Assembly: GCA_019787685.1 (NCBI GenBank)
Contig: JAHNUO010000006.1
Coordinates: 434,001 to 498,000 of the forward strand
DNA length: 64,000 nt
Source: Chiua virens
Taxonomy: Eukaryota; Basidiomycota; Agaricomycetes; Boletales; Boletaceae
Direction: 5' to 3'
Shown here: positions 39,349 to 48,427 of the stretch, piece after piece
Layout: each line of letters starts with the position of its first letter
How positions within the stretch are numbered: position 1 is the stretch's first letter
Notes under the pieces: model-generated
What the model was told of the DNA's origin: nothing
The model's database searches: none
What the model saw: only the letters and a program-made list of their open reading frames with translations
Program-made: the position numbers and the translations under genes

Positions 39349-39610
39349 TTACAGGAACAGCAATCTTGCCAACTCGAACATGACTGTATTGTGAGGTGAC
39401 ACGTCAGTTAGTGAGCAAGCATGAACGGGCGAGATACTCGCCTCCGCCTATCACTACAAACAATACAATCCCTAGGGCCCATAAGCTGACGGGGCTCCGT
39501 TTTGACAGCTGGTCCTGTCGTGACGGCTTGACCGCTTTCTTGCCCGACTTGACGGCGTTGGCGAACTGGGCATTTTTGTGTCGCAGCTCAAATTGTGTGG
39601 GCTGAGCCAT
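39349..39610 (-). CDS. YSY6: RAMP4/SERP1-type ER membrane protein
   Basis: RAMP4 (yeast Ysy6) is a tiny tail-anchored protein of the ER that associates with the Sec61 translocon. Exon 1 (39610-39442) encodes MAQPTQFELRHKNAQFANAV, KSGKKAVKPSRQDQ and LSKRSPVSLWALGIVLFVVI. Exon 2 (39383-39349) adds MFELARLLFL and a stop. The result is about 67 residues with one C-terminal membrane helix, as the family requires. The intron 39384-39441 has the donor GGAG|GCGAGT and the acceptor ACAG, so it is a GC-AG intron; the nearby GT would destroy the helix end. It shares a 193-bp divergent promoter region with BMT5. Confidence 0.9.
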
Positions 39611-39803
39611 CCTCAGAGTCGTCACAAGCATTACAGGGTCTAAAAAACGCACCATATTTAGTTTCTCAAGTGTAAATAGAACGAGCGACGTGTGACCTTG
39701 TATTGATGTCGGATGGGGACGTGTCCAAATGACGGTGTATGTTTGGCAACAGCCTCTGATCCAAACAACCGCTAACCACTTTCCAAATCCATCTCCGCTC
39801 CAC

Positions 39804-40836
39804 ATGGCGCACAAGAAGAAAACATCTCTCAAAGCCACCCTTCAATCCCAGCAGTCCAGATTGCGAGCCAAAGCCAAGGCAGAACACTACTGCCCAGGTC
39901 GCTGAGCGCAAGCCCAAGAACAAACACGCAGCCAAGTCCAAGGCCACGCAGACCTGTCCCGTTCAAATCCTACAGACAGAATCCTCCTCCTCGGCGAGGG
40001 CAACTTTTCGTTCGCCCGCGCGCTCGTCGTCGATGCGCCGCCCTCTCTCGCGCATCTCATCCCCGGGAACGTCACCGCGACGTCGTACGACTCGGAAGAG
40101 GCCTGTTTCGCCAAATACCCAGACGCGGCCGCGATCGTGCACACGATCCGACAACGTGGGGTGCACGTCGTGTTTGACGTCGACGCGACGAAGCTCCAGC
40201 GGCATTCTGCTCTGAAAGGGAAACGGTGGGATCGGATCGTTTGGAATTTTCCACATGCGGGTAGGTGGATGGGTTCGGTGTGGTTCGTCGCTTATCGCGC
40301 GCGTGTCAAGGGAAGGGTATCACCGACCAGGACAGAAACATTTTGTCCAATCAACGGCTTATATTGGATTTTCTTCGCGCTGCACCACAGTGCTTGACGC
40401 TTGGGCCGATACCGGCGATTCATCCCGCTCTCAAGCGAAAACGGCAGGATGATGACGATGAGGAAGAGGACAACATCTCTGGATCTGAAATGGAGATGGT
40501 GGAAACTTCGTCAGCATCTAGAGGAACTGTGTTGATCACACTCCGAAACGTTCCGCCGTATACTTCATGGCATGTCCAATTCAATGTATGCCTTTACGCT
40601 TTGACAGCTCACGCCTCTACAGGGATGTTCCCCGGCTGGCTAAATCACCCCCCAAAACCACGAAGACTGGCGAAGAACCAAATCCACGGTATAAACTCTT
40701 GCGATCGTTTGTATTCCACAGAGATCTGTGGAAAGGTTACGAACACCGAATGACCAAAGGGGAGAGAGCGCATGGGCATGGAAAGCCAGGTAAAGGAGGG
40801 GAAGATCGGACCTGGGAGTTTTGTTTGCAAGAATGA
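39804..40836 (+). CDS. BMT5: 25S rRNA (uridine-N3) methyltransferase Bmt5 (three apparent +1 breaks)
   Basis: Bmt5 family enzymes use S-adenosylmethionine to methylate a uridine of 25S rRNA in the nucleolus. The domain is clear: ILLLGEGNFSFARALV (SAM motif I), VTATSYDSEEACFAKYPDA, GVHVVFDVDATKLQRH, WDRIVWNFPHAG, GITDQDRNILSNQRLILDFL, GTVLITLRNVPPYTSW and NPRYKLLRSFVFHRDLWKGY, with the C-terminus GGEDRTWEFCLQE. The Lys-rich N-terminus MAHKKKTSLKATLQSQQ is typical. Within 39880-39970 three single surplus bases (near 39885, 39955 and 39965) must be skipped to reach VPFNPTDRILLLGEG in frame from the start. The intron 40570-40622 (TCATG|GCATGT to CTACAG) restores the conserved SWDVPRL and is GC-AG. 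The gene converges on the uL10m gene with 29 bp between stops. Confidence 0.92.
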
Positions 40837-40865
40837 TATTAGTAATGTAGGCATGTCTGTCGACA

Positions 40866-41705
40866 CTATGGTAATGGTGCCTCTGCGCTCTGGTCCTCCT
40901 CCAATCCCTTTTTGAACCCTTCCAAAGTCCTTGCTAGTGTGCCTCCACTCGCTTCGCTAAGCACCGCCGCGAGTTGCATCGCGGGTGTGCTGAGCAACCC
41001 AACAATCTGCGCTCTCAGAGTATCAAGCGGTGGTAGTTTGGCAACGTCCTTGACCCCAATAGAAGAGAAGACGCGCCCCTCGATGAGTGCGCCCATCACC
41101 TTGAGTTCAGGCGACAGCACCGGTCTGATTTTTGGGACGGGTCTCCCAGGAATCCAGCCCGAGTCTTCCTCTCTCCCTTTCCCCTTGTTTGGTTTTGCCT
41201 CTGCTTCTTTTCCCTGCTTCTTCGGAGGGACGACGCGATCCATGGCACGAATGATGGCATTGAGCTGCGGCGGACTGAGGGAGGACAACGTCAGGACAGC
41301 AAAGCCGCCTTCCACGAGTTGTGCAATCTCCCTCGTCTTGTCCGCGTCGATAGGCGCAAAGTCACGGAGCGCGACACCAAAGATGGACGTCCGCATGACG
41401 GTGAGCGACGGTGGCTCTGCCGGAACAGGCGATGGCGAGGCCAACGAGGGTGAAAAACGCGCGCTGGCGAGCTCGATCTCGCGTCTGAGGTCCTGCATTT
41501 TACGGGCAGTAAAGTCCTTGTGTTGGAGGAAGAGAATGGGGGCGTCGGTGCTCTGAGTTAGCATGCGGGTGTACTGGTTATAGAGGAATGTTTTGCGCTC
41601 GCCATAGCGACGCGTGACGGGTTTACCGTCGTAGACGACGGATGGCTCGACGGAGACGGCATAGGTGCGGGTGAAGAGACGTGGAGTAAGACGGGGTGCA
41701 AGCAT
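40866..41705 (-). CDS. Mitochondrial large-subunit ribosomal protein uL10m
   Basis: A single-exon gene of 279 codons, unusual here where nearly every gene has introns. The N-terminus MLAPRLTPRLFTRTYAV is a typical mitochondrial presequence. The uL10 domain shows NQYTRMLTQSTDAPILFLQH, DFTARKMQDLRREIELASA, SLTVMRTSIFGVALRDF and LSPPQLNAIIRAMDR. There is a low-complexity basic loop (KKQGKEAEAKPNKGKGREE), then KVMGALIEGRVFSSIGVKDV, LPPLDTLRAQIVGLLSTPA and QLAAVLSEASGGTLARTLEG. uL10m binds rRNA and carries the bL12m stalk in the mitoribosome; the yeast homologue is Mrpl11. Only 101 bp separate its start from that of FIP1 on the other strand. Confidence 0.85.
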   Translation of the reverse strand: MLAPRLTPRLFTRTYAVSVEPSVVYDGKPVTRRYGERKTFLYNQYTRMLTQSTDAPILFLQHKDFTARKMQDLRREIELASARFSPSLASPSPVPAEPPSLTVMRTSIFGVALRDFAPIDADKTREIAQLVEGGFAVLTLSSLSPPQLNAIIRAMDRVVPPKKQGKEAEAKPNKGKGREEDSGWIPGRPVPKIRPVLSPELKVMGALIEGRVFSSIGVKDVAKLPPLDTLRAQIVGLLSTPAMQLAAVLSEASGGTLARTLEGFKKGLEEDQSAEAPLP

Positions 41706-41806
41706 TAGAGAAGGAGCGTTTGTTTACAGGTCACATGGCATAACACGGCGAGTTTGTCACGCGGGACTTTTGTCTTCTTACTTACTTTCGAGGTATTCGT
41801 GGTCGG

Positions 41807-44100
41807 TTGGAAAGCTTTGAGCTCAATGTCCGTCCATTCTTTAGCACAACCTGCCGTTCACTATTGACCTCGACCTACGCCAGGGACGACGACGACGCCT
41901 TTTTGTACGGTGAGACGGGCACGACGGTGGTGGCGACCTCTGGTAAGAACACAGCTCAGACGTCCTTGACGAGGCTCCGAAAACGAGTCTTCGCCTGCTG
42001 TATTTTTTTGTTTGCTCAATACCATTCATTTTCTTAACCCATCTACTGTTCTGTGTGATCTCCAGTGTCCCAACCGTGAGTTCTTCTCGGGCGGGCGAGC
42101 GATCAGGCGGTTCTTAAAGTCTCTGTTACAGTGTCCCAGTCGAGGCCGTGAAATCCTCCAACGGCGTACTCGAGAACTTGGAAGTCAAGGCTGAGGAAGA
42201 ACCTCCGTTTGGTCCACCCCCCGACGAGGAGGAACAAGACAACGAAGAGGAGGAAGAGGAGGAAGAAGAAGAGGAAGAAGAAGAAGAGAACGGCGAAAAT
42301 GGCGAAAATGGTGTAGCAGAGGAGGAGGAGAGCGATGAAGACGTACGTGCTTCGCGACACGCTCGATATACGCGCTCACAGTCGGTATCCAGGATATCGA
42401 AATCATCATGGAACCAACTCCCCGCTCCCTTGATCTCCGGTGAGCACATGCCTTCCATCTTCCGTCTTGTTCGCTCTGCACGGTACTCACATTGGCGTAG
42501 ACAGCAGAATGCCGCAGGACGGCCAGTTCAGTCACGTCCTACCACCCAGACGAGTAAATGTATACCAGTTCCCTTCATTTTTTCTCATATGCTCATATTC
42601 CTGAAGCGTTACCCCCGCAACTTACCACCGAATACACTCCCCATGAGCGAGGCGCCCCAGCAAAATCACACCCACCACATGCTCCTTCCATACCCCCCAC
42701 CGCCCCTTCTCCAACTCCAACCACAGATACTCATCTGGACCAAGGACCAGATCCATCCACACTCCCCCCTGCGACTGTTCCCCCATCACATCCTGCAATA
42801 AACCCAGATTTACCCGGAATTCTAGACGGCCGCTCGATCCTCGATGTTGATCTCAGCGCCATGGCCGAAAAGCCATGGCGCCGGCCGGGTTCAGATATCA
42901 GCGACTGGTTCAACTATGGGTTCGACGAGATCTCTTGGGAGGCATATTGCTACAGGAGACGAGATCTAGGAGAACTTGCAAACGTACTCAAAACTAACGT
43001 CCTCGTGCGTGTCCGACGGTCACGTCACTGACAAAAGCTAACTTGTGCACAGAACTTTGCAGCCATGCCAGAAGACCAACTCACAGCGTTGCCTCCAGAT
43101 TTGCGTACGATGGTGATGACGGGCGCCAACGCAATGATGAATAATAACTCGGGTGCAAACATGATGGGTGCCAATGTCGGAATGAACCCTATGATGGACA
43201 TGTCTGGCATGGGGGCGATGAACATGTCGATGGGCATGGGCATGAACGGTGACTTGGGTTTGCAGATGCAGGGTGGAGGCCCCATGATGCAAGATGGCCC
43301 AGGGCCCGTCGCTGTAGGACCAGTCGTGGCAAATGGCACATCCGAACAGGGTGTACAGTTGGGCATGCAGGACGGTTTTGGAGGTGGCCCAGGACCCGGC
43401 ATGATGGGGATGGGAATGAATGCTGACTACGGTATGCAGGTATGGATGAGTCCCTCTTACTTCTAGCTATACAACACATAATGAATATCCGTCGCGTTCC
43501 GTGACCGCGTTGTCCCTTTTGAGCAGGAGCAAGGGCCGATGGGACAGGGGATGTACGGTGGCATGGAGGGCAACACGACCCCGGTGACAGTGCCTGTGCA
43601 GACGCCCGTTCAGGGGCCCACGCCAACACCTAGCCACGTCGGACGTGGCGCGCCGCCTGCCCAGTTTCGTGGGAGGGCGATGGCGCAGGGATTACGTGGT
43701 CGAGGTGGATTCATTGGTCGTGGACGGGGACGATACGATGGACGTACGTTATTTCCTACAAACGAGTTATCAGCGTGATGATCCACATTCGTCGTCCTCA
43801 TGTAGCACCACAAGGACCGGTGAGACCCGCGTCGCCGTTACCCCCGGGCGTCCCCACTGGACCGCGGAATCAAAATAGATACAAAGACCGGGACGGGAAC
43901 GCGCCTGCGGTTGAGGGTTTGGATTATGGCGGTACGGCCAAGGAGAGTACGAGGACCCCGTCTCGGGAACCAGAGGATCGCGGGCATAGCAGGTGCGTTT
44001 CTTTTTTCAAATGTGATCATGCCGATGATCTGACCACCCCATCAGGAAGCGTCGAATGTCGCCGGGCTTGGATGATAGTCGGGGATCTAAGAGACGCTGA
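41807..44100 (+). CDS. FIP1: Fip1, pre-mRNA polyadenylation factor
   Basis: Fip1 is a subunit of the cleavage and polyadenylation factor in the nucleus that tethers poly(A) polymerase. The N-terminal exon ends with the family-typical acidic start DDDDAFLYGET. A 10-nt exon at 42066-42075 then joins it in frame to VPVEAVKSSNGVLENLEVK. A run of about 17 Glu follows (42240-42290), then a Pro/Thr-rich part. The Fip1 motif comes next: PWRRPGSDISDWFNYGFDEI, SWEAYCYRRRDLGEL. After it come a Met/Gly-rich segment (43100-43440), a Gly/Arg-rich segment (GLRGRGGFIGRGRGRYDG) and a final Arg/Ser tail ending GSKRR with the stop at 44098-44100. All junctions checked are in frame. The start at 41807 is the first in-frame ATG but adds about 25 residues of unclear value. 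Confidence 0.9.
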
Positions 44101-44480
44101 GGTCCATTCTACTATGTATATGATCTGTTTCTTTGTGCTCTTTATTGTACAGCATTCTGGTAACGTCTTGATTCATTGAAGCCTGCGAGGAGGTTTTTGG
44201 CATCCACTGGCAACGTGCCAGCGTTGAGCATCCCTCACATGACCTTGCAACTTGATGAGATCAAGGCTTGGCGTTGTTGTCCCATGCCAATCATTTTTGT
44301 CACCTCAGTCTCCAACCACCTCAGTCATTGAATGATCGAGATCCGGGATACAACAGATTCTAGCAACTAGCAATATCAAGCTTCAAGTACCGTAATTACG
44401 GATTCTGTCCAAAGAGCACCCCAATACTCGGTTCGCGATTACAGTGAATAATAAGACAGGACGGCCATACATACGGCGTG

Positions 44481-45979
44481 TCAAGAGTTGTTCGCGGCCT
44501 TGCCACCTGAACGTGCACCACCGACACGTTTTTTGCCTCCCCTCGCGGCACGCCTGGCATTCTTTTGCTTGTTTTTGCACACATTACAGAACCACGATCC
44601 GTCCGGGACCGAGGCCAAACCGATACAGCTGAGATGGAACTAGGACCGTAGTCAAGACCCGAGTTTGAAAAACCACACAGGGCAAACACGCACCCATTCC
44701 CGCTCGCAGTCCTCGTCGTCACATGCGATCATCTCTCCGTAGCTGACGCCATCACAGAAACAGTATGTCCGATCATCGCCCTCGCCTTCACCCTCGCCTG
44801 CTTCAGTGGCTGTGTCTGCTGCTGCACTCGCTGGATGATCGTTCGTCGGTCCCATGGGCAATATTGACTGCATGACGGTCACAGGACCTATCGACAGACC
44901 GGTGTGTGCATTACGGGTTACTGGCATCCCTGGTCCTTCTAGTTGTGCGTGCGGTGGCGGGCCAGACCAGTCGTTCGCCATGGCATGGCCGTTGGGCAAA
45001 TCATAGTTGTGCAGACCGTTGGAGCCATTAGTATATGGTAATGGGAGCGACGGGTGGTTTGTTGATGTAGCCGGTGGGCCGGGAAAAACGTCTCTGCGGG
45101 CTGATGAGCCATTTGGGACGGGATCGTCGTATGGCTGTGAGTTGGCCAAATTTTTTGATCTCTTGTTCGCAGGATTAGCGCCGCGGCTAGGGTGTGCCGA
45201 GGAGCGAGGGTTGTTGGGGTGTGATTGAGACGCTGCAGCTGGGATATGGGACATGGCTGAGAGGACCGAGTCGGTTGGGGACGGTGCGCGATCCGGTCTG
45301 ACGACGGACGTCAGCTATAATTAGAAAGGATAAGGAGAGAGACGTGCTTTCTGGAGCGTGCGCCATTGCGAGACCTCGACGGGCCTGCTTCACCCAGTTT
45401 GTTCTCCTTGCGGGGGGACTTTCCACCAATGTCAACGTCATCGTCGCGCGCAATGCGCTTGCGCTTTGTGGGACTGACATCCGGAGCTGAGTTCATGATG
45501 GAGCCATAGTTGCCTCTCTTGCGACGCGAGGTTTCGGGAATGGGCATGTATGAGCGGGAGGAGATATGTGGGTAGGTGGTTCTCCTGTTCAGGAGGGAGA
45601 CGTCGAAGGTGTGAATTTCACCGAGGAGGAGACGCATATGGTCTATGTGGCCCTTGAGGTTGTCTGCAGCCTGGCAGGCGACACGGATCTTGTCCTCGCC
45701 ACCGAGCTTGAGGCGAGCTGCCTCGTCGGCGATGTCAGCGAGAAGAATGAGACGCTCGTGCTTCGTGGAGGAGCCTTGTTCGATTATTTTAGTGAGATTT
45801 GTGATCTTCATAATGATGGAGGCCATGGAGGAGGAAAGGACGGCATCGAGCTCACGGAGGTCTGCAAAGTTGCGGGAGAGGTCGAGGGGGAGCGAGTCGA
45901 GAGTGTGGTTGTACTCTGAGAGGAGAGAGAGCGTATAGACGGTGTGTATGTTGGAGACATTCGCTCGTGAGGGGGCCAT
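44481..45979 (-). CDS. YNG2: ING-family PHD-finger chromatin protein
   Basis: ING proteins bind trimethylated H3K4 and serve as subunits of histone acetyltransferase or deacetylase complexes; yeast Yng2 belongs to NuA4. The start at 45979 (MAPSRANVSN) gives the ING coiled-coil domain: YNHTLDSLPLDLSRNFADLR, then ELDAVLSSSMASIIMKITNL and HERLILLADIADEAARLKLG. A nuclear-localisation-like part follows (RRKRGNY, SPTKRKRIARDDD), then a long disordered linker. The C-terminal PHD reads YCFCDGVSYGEMIACDDEDC, EREW, FHLSCIGLASVPDGSWFCNV and CKNK; the aromatic-cage Tyr/Met/Trp and all zinc ligands are present. A basic tail ends KAANNS at 44481. The intron 45298-45347 (donor AAA|GCACGT, acceptor GTCAG, CTGAC branch point) appears to be GC-AG. 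Confidence 0.92.
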
Positions 45980-46111
45980 GTCAGATAGAACGAGCAGAGA
46001 AACCAAGGAATTTGCCGGACCGGACGAGACAAAAATATTAAATAACAATACAACTCTATTTGATACAGTCGAAGATATCCATCCTATGCTACACTAATGT
46101 CGTGATAACCT

Positions 46112-46333
46112 CTACTTTCTGAACAGCTTCTTCAGCGGGTTGATACTCCCGCTCTTGTTGGATTGTGGGTTGCCTGACTTGAAGCCCATAGAAGGGCTCA
46201 GCGAGGCGTACATCGCGTGCGAGTCACGCGGATTGCCATGCACGCTGGAGAATGCGTGGGGTGCGCAGGGTGCGCTTGGGAAGATCCCGAATGTGGGTGA
46301 TTGGGGAGGGGCTGCGTAGTTGAACGAAGACAT
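46112..46333 (-). CDS. Small hypothetical protein, 73 residues
   Basis: An intact 73-codon frame starting MSSFNYAAPPQSPTFGIFPS, rich in Pro, Ser and Ala, and ending NPLKKLFRK. I do not recognise it. Support for its being real is modest: composition is not random-like, and a TATATAA-type box lies on the same strand at about 46492-46499, some 160 bp upstream, with nothing else nearby to use it. It sits 3' to 5' ahead of the ING gene. It could equally be part of an untranslated or non-coding transcript. Confidence 0.4.
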   Translation of the reverse strand: MSSFNYAAPPQSPTFGIFPSAPCAPHAFSSVHGNPRDSHAMYASLSPSMGFKSGNPQSNKSGSINPLKKLFRK

Positions 46334-46712
46334 GATTATGATTTTATGCAGCGACTCGCGATAGAGACGAGGATCGACAAAGAGTGGTATGCCGAGGAAG
46401 CGACGAACGAGGAGAACAAGGTAGTGATAGAGAAGTTCGTCGTCTCGAGACGGTCGAGGTGTTCTGGGATGGTAGCAAGGGTTGGATGCATGTTATATAC
46501 AGCAAGTTCAGGAGGTCAGGTGAGAAGCCAAGGACAAGGCAACATCCAAATCGGGGACAAGACAATGTCTTGGTTTGGGAGGTGTCAACGCACCTTGAGC
46601 CTTTTTTGTAACTATCAAACTTTGTAAAACAACACTCATCACTCTGGCAGTCCGTTCCTTGTCTCTGGGGTTATTAAGACGCACTTCAACTTGCCGTCAT
46701 CACCATTCCACG

Positions 46713-48200
46713 ATGCCTAAAGCCCAAAAACTTGGCTACTATGCGGTCCGAATAGGTCGAGCACCGGGAATTTATCACTCTTGGTATGGAACAAATCGAC
46801 ATCCTTGCCGTCGTTGACCTCAACCAGGGCCGATTGTGATGCCCAGGTAAAGGGCTTTGCAGGTGCACTCTACAAAAAATTAGACACAGAGGCTGAGGCG
46901 ATCGAGTTCATCGCAGCAAGGTCAAGCGTAGCACGCAATGATATTGCCCCAGTCGCATCTTCGAGTCGAGCTGTTGTTATTTCAGTACCAAAAGTACAGC
47001 CCAGAGCCGTCCAGACAGCACGCCCAGTGCCCGAGGATGAAAAGGACTCTGATATAGTCTACTGCGATGGCGCTTGTAAAGGTAACGGCCAACCTGGTTC
47101 CATCGCTGGGATCGGCGTCTGGTGGGGCCATGACGATCCTCGGTATGTCTTCCGTATTCCGTTAATGCAGGTTCCAACAAATCTCTAGTAATATTTCGGA
47201 GCGATGTCCTGGCGATCAGACGAACAACCGGGCCGAACTCATCGTCAGAACTATCCAACTCCCTTCATCTACATCAGCTCAATACGCATATAGGCAATCA
47301 TCCGTATACTCGAGACTACTCCGCGACTCAAGCGCCGACTTCTGATCAAGACCGATTCTAATTATTCCATCCACTGTAGTTGACTCTGCTTTCTTCTATT
47401 TCGTACGCTCAACGTGTTTCCGGTCAGGTGTCACGTCGTGGATCTTTAAATGGATGAGGAACGACTTCCTTGCTTCTGATGGAAAACCAGTGAAAAACCG
47501 TCTACTCATTAAATATCTGGTTGCTCTTCTTCATGTTCGGCGGCAGACCTCTCAACGAGTGGAATTCAAACACGTTCGCGGCCACGTCGGGATTGAAGGG
47601 AACGAGGCTGCTGACCAACTCGCCAACCTTGGAACAACCAAGCCAACAATGCCAGAGCGGGATTGGAAAAGCTTGGAGGAAAAGGCCTTGCAAAGTCTCA
47701 AACCAACTGAAGTAACGGATAACGATCTCAAGGTGACTTGTACCATGTGAAATCGTGTCCCGTGGTTGAAGTTGGACCGTCTCAGGCATATGCGGATGCC
47801 CTCTTGGATGATGATGAACTTGCAGAACTGAGTGATACGAGTGTCGGAGAGAATGCGAAAGTTGCCGCACGTTCACATCAAGCTTTGCCTCCATGGACCA
47901 ATGTTGTTGGACCTATTACAGTCACGCCGGGAGTTGGAACTGCCGTGCGTCACACAAGTATATCTTCGTCTGGGGGTGTTTCTGGTCCGATCGCAAATGC
48001 GGCTCCGGGTATCCGATCCGATCCACCAGTGAAGTCCACCACTGCCGTAAGCAAGGAAGAAATGGAGGTGCGTAGCTGTCTGTATGACGTAGTAACTAGA
48101 ATGTCGAGGACTGCTTCAGCAGATATTTGCATCATGCCTACTTGATGAAGCCGAATTGGCCATGATTGAAAAGGATGGCACATTTGATTCCGATTTTTGA
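46713..48200 (+). CDS. RNH1: Ribonuclease H1
   Basis: RNase H1 cuts the RNA strand of RNA-DNA hybrids in nucleus and mitochondria. The N-terminal hybrid-binding (viroplasmin-like) domain is MPKAQKLGYYAVRIGRAPGI, YHSW and, after an intron, ADCDAQVKGFAGALYKKLD. The catalytic domain holds all four carboxylates: Asp in IVYCDGACKGNGQPGS, Glu in NNRAELI, Asp in LLIKTDSNYSIHC and Asp in GNEAADQLANLG, plus the loop FKHVRGHVGIEGN. After a linker, in-phase splicing gives AYADALLDDDELAELSDTS, a Ser/Pro-rich stretch, and the last exon QIFASCLLDEAELAMIEKDG ending FDSDF. Introns at about 47726-47778 and 48069-48120 are needed to reach that end. The C-terminal extension after the catalytic domain is longer than in yeast. 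Confidence 0.92.
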
Positions 48201-48427
48201 CAAGATGTATAGTAGAGTGAATACGGACGGGTGGATTCGGGTGCTGTACGGACGTTGTCGGATAATAAAGTGAGACCTCAGTCATTTTATACATAGCACA
48301 TCGCAGCACCAAATATTCTCTTGCACCTATTCCTGCTCGTCCTCGTGCTTCCAATTGCTTATGTTAGCGTCCAAAATATCCTCGAGGCTCCAGCGTGTGT
48401 CGTTTTGCGTCTTGTTCTATGTGCACA

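Noticed and set aside
39955..39975. tRNA B-box-like GTTCAAATCC
   Set aside because: It lies inside BMT5 coding sequence and no cloverleaf or A box can be placed around it.
42237..42292. Poly-Glu stretch as a possible repeat-expansion element
   Set aside because: It is a mixed GAA/GAG low-complexity run at the place where Fip1 proteins are normally acidic.
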